From positions 1 to 30,339 of the forward strand of contig JAXDOR010000220.1 of the NCBI GenBank assembly GCA_034668825.1: 30,339 nucleotides of DNA, read 5' to 3'. The notes beneath the pieces were generated by a model. The model worked only from the letters and a program-made list of their open reading frames with translations. It had not been told where the DNA came from and did not search any database. Shown here in pieces: positions 8,322-16,064 of this stretch (its first letter is position 1; every line of letters begins with the position of its first letter). This DNA comes from CANKHA01 sp034668825 (GTDB lineage: Bacteria; Pseudomonadota; Alphaproteobacteria; Rhizobiales; Xanthobacteraceae). The translations under genes were made by a program, and so were the position numbers.

Positions 8322-8438
8322 TCAGTGCAATGCCAAAAATGCCAACAGCCCAACCGCGATTGCGATGACTGCAATCATGTCCATTCGCAACAAAAGGGTC
8401 ACTACACGCCATACCGGTCCGAGCTTTGTCGTTGCCAT
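8322..8438 (-). CDS. 38-aa single-pass membrane protein between nuoF and nuoG
   Basis: I do not recognise this gene. The ORF reads MATTKLGPVWRVVTLLLRMD followed by MIAVIAIAVGLLAFLALH and stop. It has a basic N-terminus (K5, R11, R18) and one strongly hydrophobic helix at about residues 20-37. Positive-inside would place the N-terminus in the cytoplasm. The ATG is preceded by GGAG at eight bases, which lies across the nuoF stop, so translation would be coupled. An in-frame GTG overlapping the nuoF stop (8445-8447) could extend it to 41 aa. Small unidentified ORFs are known inside alphaproteobacterial complex I clusters such as Paracoccus. A role as an accessory or assembly peptide of complex I is inference only. 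Confidence 0.65.
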   Translation of the reverse strand: MATTKLGPVWRVVTLLLRMDMIAVIAIAVGLLAFLALH

Positions 8439-8443
8439 GGTTT

Positions 8444-9763
8444 TCACTCCGCTGCTTCCGGCATCGGATCCCGGATGCCGACAGGTTCTGGATTGCGGGA
8501 ATATTCGTCGATGCGGCGTTCGATCTCGGGCCGGAAATGCCGCAGCAAGCCCTGCACCGGCCAGGCGGCGCCGTCGCCGAAGGCGCAGATGGTGTGGCCC
8601 TCGATCTGCTTGGTCACGTCGAACAGCATGTCGATCTCGCGCTTATGCGCGCGGCCTTCCGCCATGCGCGTGAGCACGCGCCACATCCAGCCCATACCCT
8701 CGCGGCAAGGCGTGCATTGCCCGCAACTCTCGTGTTTGTAGAAATAAGAAATGCGCGCCATGGCGCGGACGATGTCCGTCGACTTGTCCATCACAATCAC
8801 GGCGGCAGTGCCGAGCGCGGACTTGTGTTTCGCGCAGCCGTCGAAATCCATCAGCAGGTCGTCGCAGCCCATTTCGCCTGCTGGGATCAAAGGCATGGAC
8901 GAGCCGCCCGGAATCACTGCCAGCAGATTATCCCAACCGCCGCGCACGCCACCGGCATGGGTCTCGATCAATTCCCGCAGCGGAATGCCCATCGCCTCTT
9001 CCACCGTGCAGGGCTTCTCAACATGGCCGGAGATGCAGAAAAGTTTCGTGCCAGTATTGTTGGGCCGGCCGATGCCGGCAAACCATGCCGCACCGCGCCG
9101 CATGATGTCCGGCACCACCGCGATCGACTCCACGTTTTGCACAGTCGTCGGGCACCCATAGAGACCGACATTGGCCGGAAACGGCGGCTTCAGCCGCGGC
9201 ATCCCCTTCTTACCTTCGAGGCTCTCTAGCAGCGCCGTCTCCTCACCGCAGATGTAAGCGCCGGCGCCATGGTGGACATAGAGGTCGAAGGGAAAGCCGT
9301 GGACGTTGTCCTTGCCGATCAGGTTTGCCGCGTAAGCTTGGTCGACCGCCGCCTGCAAATTTTCGCGCTCACGGATGAATTCACCGCGGATATAGATGTA
9401 GGCCACGTTTGCGCCCATGGCGCAGCCGGCGATCAGGCAGCCTTCGATTAAAAGATGCGGGTCGTGCCGCATGATTTCCCGGTCCTTACAGGTGCCGGGT
9501 TCGGATTCGTCGGCGTTGACGACAAGGTAACTCGGGCGCCCGTCGGACTGCTTCGGCATGAACGACCATTTCAAGCCAGTCGGAAATCCCGCGCCGCCGC
9601 GTCCGCGCAACCCCGATGCCTTCACCTCATTGACGATGCCATCGCGGCCCTTGTCGAGGATCGCCTTGGTGCCATCCCAGGCGCCGCGCGCGCGCGCGCC
9701 TTCGAGGCCCCAATCGTGCAGGCCGTAGAGATTCTTAAAAATGCGGTCTTTGTCGGCGAGCAT
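8444..9763 (-). CDS. nuoF: NADH-quinone oxidoreductase subunit F (NADH/FMN-binding)
   Basis: This 439-aa subunit (51-kDa equivalent) oxidises NADH, binds FMN and holds cluster N3. The nucleotide/FMN site is GLRGRGGAGFPTG at about residues 51-63, followed by YLVVNADESEPGTCKDREIM. The [4Fe-4S] ligands are C347, C350 and C353 (ESCGQCTPCREG) with C393 (TICAFGDGAAWP). Length is typical for the family. It starts two bases after the nuoE stop, and its stop overlaps the ribosome binding region of the downstream 38-aa ORF. Confidence 0.98.
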   Translation of the reverse strand: MLADKDRIFKNLYGLHDWGLEGARARGAWDGTKAILDKGRDGIVNEVKASGLRGRGGAGFPTGLKWSFMPKQSDGRPSYLVVNADESEPGTCKDREIMRHDPHLLIEGCLIAGCAMGANVAYIYIRGEFIRERENLQAAVDQAYAANLIGKDNVHGFPFDLYVHHGAGAYICGEETALLESLEGKKGMPRLKPPFPANVGLYGCPTTVQNVESIAVVPDIMRRGAAWFAGIGRPNNTGTKLFCISGHVEKPCTVEEAMGIPLRELIETHAGGVRGGWDNLLAVIPGGSSMPLIPAGEMGCDDLLMDFDGCAKHKSALGTAAVIVMDKSTDIVRAMARISYFYKHESCGQCTPCREGMGWMWRVLTRMAEGRAHKREIDMLFDVTKQIEGHTICAFGDGAAWPVQGLLRHFRPEIERRIDEYSRNPEPVGIRDPMPEAAE

Positions 9764-9765
9764 TG

Positions 9766-10524
9766 CTAATGTCTGTCTCTTGAACTGTCGCCGACCGGCG
9801 GCTTCGGTACCGCGGCATCGCGCATATTCGCGGCCGCGCCGGGCTTCTTCGCGTCGGCATCGGTCAATGCCGCGCCGCCTTCGGTATGGGCAGAAGCGGA
9901 CTTCCCGTTCTTTGCATATAGCGCAGGGTCCGTCAGCGTTGTCGGCCCGCCCAGGGGCGCCGACAACTGACGGTCGACCTGCGGTCCAGGTTGGCGTTTC
10001 CTGCCGGCGACCAAGTCATCGAGAAGCTTGCCGAAGCTGTCCGGCGTCAGGTCTTCGAAATAGTCGACGTTGATCTGCGCCATCGGTGCGTTGACGCAAG
10101 CACCGAGACATTCGACCTCGACCCATGACAATTTGCCGTCGGCGCTGACATGATGCTGCTCGCCGATCTTCTCATGACAGACTTTTTTCAAGTCTTCCGC
10201 GCCGCGTAGCACACAGGGCGTGGTGCCACAAAGTTGCACGTGGTAGCGGCCAACGGGCTCCAGATTGAACATGGTGTAGAAGGTGGCCACTTCAAGTACG
10301 CGAATGTGGGCCATGCCGAGGATTTCGGCGACGTGCTCGATCGCCTTCTGCGGCACCCAGCCACCGGACTGCTCCTGCGCGCGCCACAACAGCGGAATCA
10401 CGGCGGAAGCCTGCCGGCCCTCCGGATATTTCGCGATCTGTCCCTTGGCCCATTCCGCATTCGCCGCCGTGAAGGCGAATGTTGCAGGTTGGACGTCAGC
10501 GGGGGCAAGGCGGCGGACGCTCAT
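9766..10524 (-). CDS. nuoE: NADH-quinone oxidoreductase subunit E ([2Fe-2S]) with long C-terminal tail
   Basis: This 24-kDa-type thioredoxin-like subunit carries cluster N1a beside the flavin. The four ligands are C99 and C104 (CGTTPC) and C139 and C143 (CLGAC). The folded domain ends near residue 178. It is followed by about 75 residues rich in Pro, Ala, Gly, Lys and Asp (starting GPQVDRQLSAPLGGPTTL) with no recognisable fold, making the protein 252 aa against roughly 165 for E. coli NuoE. Related tails exist in rhizobial NuoE as far as I recall. The ATG overlaps the stop of the upstream 69-aa ORF by four bases. Confidence 0.96.
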   Translation of the reverse strand: MSVRRLAPADVQPATFAFTAANAEWAKGQIAKYPEGRQASAVIPLLWRAQEQSGGWVPQKAIEHVAEILGMAHIRVLEVATFYTMFNLEPVGRYHVQLCGTTPCVLRGAEDLKKVCHEKIGEQHHVSADGKLSWVEVECLGACVNAPMAQINVDYFEDLTPDSFGKLLDDLVAGRKRQPGPQVDRQLSAPLGGPTTLTDPALYAKNGKSASAHTEGGAALTDADAKKPGAAANMRDAAVPKPPVGDSSRDRH

Positions 10525-10730
10525 GGCACCTTCGCTACAAAGCTAACAGCAAGGGTTCCGTGTACGGGATCGCCGCCGTCTCGATGCTCGCTGAAATGAA
10601 ACAAGCGCAGATCGTTACCCCTTTGCAGCAGAAGCGACCCATTCGAGAACTGAACGACCTTGTAGCCGGCAGCAAGGAACGCGCTCGGTTTATCGTTAGA
10701 CACGGTTTTTGTTTTTTTTGCTTTTTTCAC
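10521..10730 (-). CDS. 69-aa conserved-looking hypothetical protein between nuoD and nuoE
   Basis: I do not recognise the family. The likely start is the GTG at 10728-10730, which overlaps the nuoD stop as GTGA, and the stop overlaps the nuoE start as ATGA. That pair of four-base overlaps is strong evidence for a real, translationally coupled gene. The N-terminus VKKAKKTKTV is lysine-rich and encoded by runs of A. It is followed by a soluble-looking sequence with alternating hydrophobics (YKVVQFSNGSLLLQRG, then LRLFHFSEH). There is no signal peptide, helix span or cysteine. Longer in-frame starts upstream would lie inside nuoD and are unlikely. Function is unknown; an accessory role for complex I is suggested only by position. 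Confidence 0.75.
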   Translation of the reverse strand: MKKAKKTKTVSNDKPSAFLAAGYKVVQFSNGSLLLQRGNDLRLFHFSEHRDGGDPVHGTLAVSFVAKVP

Positions 10731-11917
10731 CGGTCCACCTCTCCGAACACAATGTCCAGCGAGCCGAGGATCGCCGAGACGTCGGCCAGCATGTGGCCCT
10801 TGCAGAGGAAATCCATCGCCTGCAGGTGCGCGAAGCCGGGCGAGCGGATCTTGCATTTGTACGGCTTATTGGAGCCATCAGCGATGAGATAGACGCCGAA
10901 TTCGCCCTTCGGCGCTTCCACCGCGGCGTAAACCTCGCCGGCCGGGACGTGGAAGCCTTCGGTGTAAAGCTTGAAATGATGGATTAGTGATTCCATCGAA
11001 CGCTTCATCTCGGAGCGTTTCGGCGGCACGATCTTATTATCAAGCACCGTGACCGGCCCCTGCCCCTCCGGTGACCGCAATTTTTCCAGACACTGCTTCA
11101 TGATGCGGACCGACTGACGCATCTCTTCCATGCGGATGAGCTGGCGGTCGTAATTGTCGCCGTTCTTGCCAACGGGAATGTCGAACTCGAGTTCGGAATA
11201 GCATTCGTAGGGCTGCGCCTTGCGCAAATCCCAGGCGGCGCCGGAGCCACGTACCATGACGCCGGAGAAACCCCAGGCCCAAGCGTCGGCGAGATCGACG
11301 ACGGCGATGCCGACATTGCGCTGCTTGAAGATGCGGCTCTCCATCACCAGCGCGTCAAGGTCGTCGCAGACTTTCAGGAACGGATCGCAGAAATCCCATA
11401 TGTCGTCGATCAGCTTTGGCGGCAAATCCTGATGCACCCCACCCGGGCGGAAATAATTGGCATGCATGCGACTGCCGGATGCGCGCTCATAGAACACCAT
11501 GAGTTTTTCGCGTTCCTCAAAGCCCCAGAGCGGCGGCGTCAGGGCGCCGACGTCCATCGCCTGCGTCGTGACGTTGAGAAGGTGCGAGAGCAGCCGGCTG
11601 ATCTCGAAATAGAGGACGCGTATCAATTGCGCGCGTTTCGGAATGGTAAGGCCAAGCAACTTCTCGATTGCCAGGCAGAACGCATGTTCCTGCGTCATCG
11701 GCGCGACGTAATCGAGCCGGTCGAAATATGGCACCGCCTGCATATAAGTTTTGTATTCGATCAGCTTCTCAGTGCCGCGATGCAGCAGGCCGATATGCGG
11801 ATCGACGCGCTCGACGACTTCGCCATCGAGTTCCAGCACGAGGCGCAGCACGCCATGCGCCGCCGGATGTTGCGGTCCGAAATTCAGGGTAAAGGTGCGT
11901 TGCGCGGCTTCGGCCAT
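10727..11917 (-). CDS. nuoD: NADH-quinone oxidoreductase subunit D
   Basis: This 396-aa subunit (49-kDa equivalent) forms the quinone-reducing pocket with NuoB and descends from the large subunit of NiFe hydrogenases. The diagnostic text FTLNFGPQHPAAHGVLRLVL is followed by PHIGLLHRGTEKLIEYKTY, then PYFDRLDYVAPM. The C-terminus FGEVDR is canonical. I chose the ATG at 11915-11917 (MAEAAQRTFTL) because it starts two bases after the preceding stop and gives the usual N-terminus. An upstream in-frame start at 11983 would add 22 residues that overlap the thioesterase gene. Confidence 0.97.
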   Translation of the reverse strand: MAEAAQRTFTLNFGPQHPAAHGVLRLVLELDGEVVERVDPHIGLLHRGTEKLIEYKTYMQAVPYFDRLDYVAPMTQEHAFCLAIEKLLGLTIPKRAQLIRVLYFEISRLLSHLLNVTTQAMDVGALTPPLWGFEEREKLMVFYERASGSRMHANYFRPGGVHQDLPPKLIDDIWDFCDPFLKVCDDLDALVMESRIFKQRNVGIAVVDLADAWAWGFSGVMVRGSGAAWDLRKAQPYECYSELEFDIPVGKNGDNYDRQLIRMEEMRQSVRIMKQCLEKLRSPEGQGPVTVLDNKIVPPKRSEMKRSMESLIHHFKLYTEGFHVPAGEVYAAVEAPKGEFGVYLIADGSNKPYKCKIRSPGFAHLQAMDFLCKGHMLADVSAILGSLDIVFGEVDR

Positions 11918-11919
11918 CG

Positions 11920-12354
11920 TCACCCCCGCGTCTCTGAGAAGGCTTTGGCCTTCTCCGCCACTTTGGCATTGAAGCGGTTCCAAGCGACGATGGCGCGGTC
12001 GTGCCGTCCCTCGCCGATCATGTCGATGCCGTCATGGGCGCGCACGTGGAAACTCGCGCGGCGCCCGTCGATCGCGATGCATTCCGCGTCGACGGTGACG
12101 CTCAGCCCCGGCGGCGTCGCCGCGTTGTGGCTGACATCTACATGGACGCCGACGCTACCTTCCCCGGGGTCCAAATGCGGCGCCAGTAATTGCACGCAGG
12201 TCCATTCCATCAGCGCGATCATAAATCCGGTGGCGAATACCTCTGGCATCGTCTGCAGCTCAGGTGCTTCCGGGTAAATATGCGGCACAGTCTTCTGCAC
12301 CGGCACCTGATAGGTGAAACGGTGCTTCAGGCCGGGCTTGAGCGTGGCTTTCAT
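11920..12354 (-). CDS. FlK-like hot-dog acyl-CoA thioesterase inside the nuo operon
   Basis: This 144-aa protein closely resembles FlK, the fluoroacetyl-CoA thioesterase of Streptomyces cattleya, as I remember it. Shared text includes KTVPHIYPEAPE, PEVFATGFMIALMEW, GEGSVG, AATPPGLSVTV and AHDGIDMIGEG. FlK's catalytic triad Thr42, Glu50 and His76 is found at the same residue numbers here (FAT42G, ME50W, SH76N), and Gly69 is also kept. The FlK gate phenylalanine at position 36 is methionine here, so fluoroacetyl-CoA specificity should not be assumed. Hydrolysis of a small acyl-CoA in the cytoplasm is the likely activity. The start overlaps the nuoC stop by four bases, and nuoD starts two bases after its stop, so it is fully embedded in the operon. 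Confidence 0.88.
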   Translation of the reverse strand: MKATLKPGLKHRFTYQVPVQKTVPHIYPEAPELQTMPEVFATGFMIALMEWTCVQLLAPHLDPGEGSVGVHVDVSHNAATPPGLSVTVDAECIAIDGRRASFHVRAHDGIDMIGEGRHDRAIVAWNRFNAKVAEKAKAFSETRG

Positions 12355-12998
12355 GGCGACACCTTCTTGTCCGGCTCGCCGGTCAGCTTGTTGCCCTGCG
12401 GCTTCGCTTTCTCGTCACCGGGTAATACATACTCGGTGCCTTCCCAGGGCGAGAGGAAATCGAAGTTGCGGAATTCCTGCGCGAGCCGCACCTTGTCGTA
12501 GACCACACGCTTTTGCTCATCGTCCCAGCGCACTTCGACAAATCCCGTCAGCGGAAAATCCTTACGCAGCGGATGCCCCTCAAAGCCGTAATCCGTAAGG
12601 ATGCGGCGCATATCCGGATGTCCGGTGAAGAGCACGCCGTAGAGATCGTAAGTTTCGCGCTCGAACCAGTCGGCGCCGCGAAACACGTCAATGATCGAAG
12701 GCACTGGGGTCTTTTCGTCGGTCTCGACCTTGATCCGGATGCGTTGGTTCAATCTCGGCGATAGCAAATGGTAGACGACATCAAAACGCTTCTCGCGTCC
12801 GGGCCAATCGACCGCCGTGACATCGACGATGCAGATAAACAAGCAGCGCGGATCGTCACGCAGGAAGGTGACCACATCGACGATATCGGCGGCCTTCGCG
12901 GTGATCTTCAGTTCGCCGAAGGCGATGCCGTAACTGACGCCAAGATGCGCGAGCGCGCCAACAATCGCGGTTCCCAACTTATCGAGCGTCTCGTCCAT
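12351..12998 (-). CDS. nuoC: NADH-quinone oxidoreductase subunit C
   Basis: This 215-aa hydrophilic subunit (30-kDa equivalent) packs against NuoD in the connecting part of complex I. The signature ERETYDLYGVLFTGHPDMRR is followed by DYGFEGHPLRKDFPLTGF and VEVRWDDEQKRVVYD. It is a separate gene, not fused to nuoD as in E. coli. The start lies 15 bases after nuoB. The stop overlaps the thioesterase start by four bases. Confidence 0.97.
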   Translation of the reverse strand: MDETLDKLGTAIVGALAHLGVSYGIAFGELKITAKAADIVDVVTFLRDDPRCLFICIVDVTAVDWPGREKRFDVVYHLLSPRLNQRIRIKVETDEKTPVPSIIDVFRGADWFERETYDLYGVLFTGHPDMRRILTDYGFEGHPLRKDFPLTGFVEVRWDDEQKRVVYDKVRLAQEFRNFDFLSPWEGTEYVLPGDEKAKPQGNKLTGEPDKKVSP

Positions 12999-13013
12999 GG
13001 TCGTCCGTTCGTC

Positions 13014-13595
13014 TCAACGCTCGATCGTGCCGGTGCGGCGGATTTTCTTTTGCAGCAGCAGCACGCCGTAGAGCAGCGCCTCCGCAGTCGGCGGGCAGCC
13101 GGGTACGTAAATGTCGACTGGCACGATGCGGTCGCATCCGCGCACGACGGAGTAGGAATAGTGGTAGTAGCCGCCGCCATTGGCGCAGGAACCCATGGAG
13201 ATGACATAACGGGGTTCTGGCATCTGGTCGTAGACCCGCCGCAATGCAGGCGCCATTTTGTTGGTCAGCGTCCCGGCGACGATCATCACGTCGGACTGCC
13301 GGGGCGAGGCGCGCGGCGCGAAGCCAAAGCGCTCGGCGTCGTAGCGCGGCATCGACATCTGCATCATCTCCACGGCGCAGCAGGCCAAGCCGAAGGTCAT
13401 CCACATCAGCGAACCGGTACGCGCCCAGGTGATGAGGTCATCGGTAGCGGCGACGAGAAAGCCCTTGTCGGCGAGTTCGCTATTGAGATCGAGGAAATAG
13501 GGATCGTCCGCGCCCACGGGCTGGCCCGTGCGCGGATCAAGAATCCCTTTCGGCGCCGGGGCGACAATCGTCCCTGGCCGCTCGCTCAATCCCAT
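13014..13595 (-). CDS. nuoB: NADH-quinone oxidoreductase subunit B (cluster N2)
   Basis: This subunit (PSST equivalent) carries terminal cluster N2, which reduces quinone. The tandem cysteines C72-C73 (GLACCAVEMM), C137 (SMGSCANGGGYYHY) and C167 (VPGCPPTAEAL) are all present. I chose the ATG at 13593-13595 (MGLSERPG, 193 aa), which has an AGGGAG ribosome binding site seven bases upstream and overlaps the nuoA stop by ten bases. A GTG seven codons earlier is less likely. The N-terminal ~45 residues before the fold are typical of alphaproteobacterial NuoB. Confidence 0.97.
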   Translation of the reverse strand: MGLSERPGTIVAPAPKGILDPRTGQPVGADDPYFLDLNSELADKGFLVAATDDLITWARTGSLMWMTFGLACCAVEMMQMSMPRYDAERFGFAPRASPRQSDVMIVAGTLTNKMAPALRRVYDQMPEPRYVISMGSCANGGGYYHYSYSVVRGCDRIVPVDIYVPGCPPTAEALLYGVLLLQKKIRRTGTIER

Positions 13596-13951
13596 TCGAG
13601 GGCTCCCTTCTTCCACTCATAGATAAACCCGATGGTCAGCACCGCAAGGAAAACCATCATCGCCCAGAAGCCATAAAGGCCGACTTTTCCGAACGCGACC
13701 GCCCAGGGAAACAGAAAGCTCACTTCCAGGTCGAAGATGATGAAAAGGATAGCCACCAGATAAAAACGCACGTCGAACTTCATCCGCGCATCATCGAAGG
13801 CATTGAAGCCGCATTCATAGGCCGAGAGCTTGTCCGGATCGGGGGCTTTGAAGGCGACAATGAACGGGGCGACCAGCAGCGCCGCCCCGAGCACGAGCGC
13901 GACCCCAATGAAGACGATGAGGGGCAGATAATCGAGCCAGAGTTGGTTCAT
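13586..13951 (-). CDS. nuoA: NADH-quinone oxidoreductase subunit A
   Basis: This 121-aa membrane subunit (ND3 equivalent) has three helices, and its helix 1-2 loop covers the quinone cavity. The loop text KLSAYECGFNAFDDARMKFD is diagnostic and includes the conserved cysteine (YECG). FYLVAILFIIFDLEVSFLFPWA is helix 2. The start at 13949-13951 (MNQLWLDYLP) has AAGGA six bases upstream. A longer reading to 14050 adds a proline- and arginine-rich stretch unlike any NuoA. This is the first gene of the operon, so the main nuo promoter should lie in the spacer to the right. Confidence 0.97.
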   Translation of the reverse strand: MNQLWLDYLPLIVFIGVALVLGAALLVAPFIVAFKAPDPDKLSAYECGFNAFDDARMKFDVRFYLVAILFIIFDLEVSFLFPWAVAFGKVGLYGFWAMMVFLAVLTIGFIYEWKKGALEWD

Positions 13952-14329
13952 CGGCGATCCTTTCCGCCCGCGCTGCAAAGGCGGACCGAATCCATCCCCG
14001 GCGGAAGCTCGCCCGCAGCTTGGCGGCGGCGGCCTGCGTGGATTAGCCACTGAAATCTTTGCGGAATCGCGGCGCAGGCGGGATTTATCTGAGCCTTAGC
14101 GCAGCGCATAAAGGGTGGCAAGGAGCGGAGCTTCGAATGTCCGTAAGCTTCGGTAGACCCCGTCTGCGGAGAGACATGGCTCGGTGCGACAAAAATGCCG
14201 TCTGGAAGGTCAGCGGCCGGTGTTATTGCCGTTATAGTCGCGGCTGAGACGTTTCCGCCTTCTCGAAATAGGGCCGATGCTGGAAGCAAACCACAGCGCA
14301 GCCAAGCTTGAACGGGCCGGCCGAAGCTC
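13952..14329. other. 378-bp divergent spacer between nuoA and the ABC importer operon
   Basis: This gap should hold the nuo promoter (leftward) and the importer promoter (rightward). I see no convincing -35/-10 pair; the TATAGT at 14233-14238 has no matching -35 at the right distance. There is no tRNA and no strong hairpin. The ORFs that can be drawn on either strand are low-complexity Arg/Ala/Pro-rich translations of GC-rich DNA without ribosome binding sites, so I call none of them genes. Confidence 0.6.
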
Positions 14330-16054
14330 ATGAGCAGTGTTCAAGCCGCCACCGTCCAACGGTTATCCGGAAAATCACCCTTTCCGATCAGCCTGGAGCA
14401 AGTGGTTATGGGCGCGGCCATCGCCGCGCTGGTCATTCTGATTGTGCTGCCGCTGTGTTCGCTGTTCCTCGGCAGCGTCAAATCCGAGGACGGCTATACG
14501 CTGGAATTTTTCCGCGACGCCTTGTCCGGGCGTCTCTATCTCCAGGCTCTGATCAATTCGCTCATTCTTGGGGCTTGGACGGGGCTGTTCAGCGTCCTTA
14601 TCGGCGTGCCTTTAGCTTGGGCGGTCAGCCGAACCAATGTGCCGGCCAAGGGGCTGATCCGCCTCACGGCGACTTTGTCCTATCTGTCGCCGCCGTTCCT
14701 CACCGCCATCGCCTTCGTCAATCTGTTCAGCCCCAATGCCGGCCTGCTCAATACCCTGTTTCGCGACGTGCTCGATCTGCCGTGGCTCACGTTCAACATT
14801 TTCTCTATGAAGGGCCTCGTTCTCGTCACCGTCATCCACACCTTTCCCTTCGTCTTTCTCCTGGCTGAGAGCGCGCTGCAGGGCGTGGATGCGTCCTATG
14901 AGCAAGCCGCGCAAATCCTCGGGGCCAGCAAATGGCGCACCGCGCTGGTGATTACGGGCCCGCTGGTGGCGCCGGCGATCCTGTCCGGCACGCTGATCGC
15001 CTTCGTCAATTCCATCGCGCTGTTCGGCTCGCAAGCGATCATCGGCCTGCCGGCACGCATCTTCACGCTGCCGACACGGATTTATTCGCTGTTCCACTAT
15101 CCGCCGGAATATGGACTGGCCTCTGCCCTTTCGCTCGTTTTCATCGTCATCACCATCGCCGCCTTGTTCCTGCAGCGGAGCTTCCTGGCCCGACGCTCTT
15201 ACGTCACCCTCGGCGGCAAGGCGTCCCGTCCCCAGTTGGTCGATCTCGGGCCGGGCAGATGGCTGCTGGTCGGCTTCGCCATCGCGGTCTTCATCATTGC
15301 CATCGCCGCGCCTTACACGACGCTGATCGCCGTCTCCGCCAGCAAGTCCTGGGGCCTCGCCTTCTGGAAGGGACTGACGCTGGCGAACTACAAGTTTGTC
15401 CTCTTCGACTACGATGTCACCCGCCGCGCGATCTTCAATAGTCTCCTCCTCGCCACCGCTGCCGCCACCATCGCGGTGATGCTGGGCGCGATTGTCGGCT
15501 GGATCGATTTGCGCACGAAAATTCCCGGGCGGCGCTTGCTCGATTACATCTCGCTTGTGCCGCTCGGATTGCCGGGCATCGTCATGGCAGTGGCGCTGAT
15601 CCAGTTCTGGCTGGCGCTGCCGTTTGCGCTCTATGGCACGTTGACCATCCTGCTCTTGGCTTATGTCGGGCGCTATATTCCGCTCGGCGTGCGCGCCGCC
15701 AATGCGTCCCTGCGCCAGCTTGACCCCTCGCTGGAGGAAAGCGCGCGCATTCTCGGCGCCTCCTGGGGCATGACCATGCGCGAGGTGACGTTGCCACTGA
15801 TCCGGCCGGGATTATTCGCGGGCTGGTTGTTGATTTTCGTGCCGGCTATCCAGGAACTGAGCGCCTCGATCCTGCTCTTCAGTTCGAGTTCGATCACGCT
15901 CGCTGTCGCGGTCTACAATCTTTACGAAACCGGCTATACGGAGCCGGTCGCCGCTCTCGCCATCGTCAACGTCGTTATCATCGGCGCCGCCATTTGGCTC
16001 GCCAACCGCTTTGGCGGCGGTGACACGCAACGGCTCAGCTACAGACCTTCGTGA
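14330..16054 (+). CDS. ABC importer permease, fused two-domain (FbpB/AfuB-like)
   Basis: This 574-aa inner-membrane protein contains two tandem permease domains with about twelve helices. Each half ends in an EAA loop that contacts the ATPase: EQAAQILGASKWRTALVITG at about residues 191-210 and EESARILGASWGMTMREVTL at about 469-488. The double-domain arrangement is typical of iron(III)/thiamine/2-aminoethylphosphonate-type importers (FbpB, ThiP). The first helix covers about residues 28-48, after a polar N-terminus. The ribosome binding site is weak (GAAG). It is the first gene of the operon, with the ATPase beginning 10 bases after its stop. The transported ligand cannot be read from the sequence. 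Confidence 0.92.
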   Translation: MSSVQAATVQRLSGKSPFPISLEQVVMGAAIAALVILIVLPLCSLFLGSVKSEDGYTLEFFRDALSGRLYLQALINSLILGAWTGLFSVLIGVPLAWAVSRTNVPAKGLIRLTATLSYLSPPFLTAIAFVNLFSPNAGLLNTLFRDVLDLPWLTFNIFSMKGLVLVTVIHTFPFVFLLAESALQGVDASYEQAAQILGASKWRTALVITGPLVAPAILSGTLIAFVNSIALFGSQAIIGLPARIFTLPTRIYSLFHYPPEYGLASALSLVFIVITIAALFLQRSFLARRSYVTLGGKASRPQLVDLGPGRWLLVGFAIAVFIIAIAAPYTTLIAVSASKSWGLAFWKGLTLANYKFVLFDYDVTRRAIFNSLLLATAAATIAVMLGAIVGWIDLRTKIPGRRLLDYISLVPLGLPGIVMAVALIQFWLALPFALYGTLTILLLAYVGRYIPLGVRAANASLRQLDPSLEESARILGASWGMTMREVTLPLIRPGLFAGWLLIFVPAIQELSASILLFSSSSITLAVAVYNLYETGYTEPVAALAIVNVVIIGAAIWLANRFGGGDTQRLSYRPS

Positions 16055-16064
16055 CGGGGAATAC

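Noticed and set aside
14233..14238. TATAGT as a -10 box for the importer operon
   Set aside because: No acceptable -35 hexamer lies 16-18 bases upstream.
14059..14247. 62-codon plus-strand frame in the same spacer
   Set aside because: Low-complexity translation with no ribosome binding site and no family resemblance.
13948..14331. 127-codon minus-strand frame in the nuoA/importer spacer
   Set aside because: No ribosome binding site, no recognisable domain, and it ends at the nuoA start; better read as non-coding.
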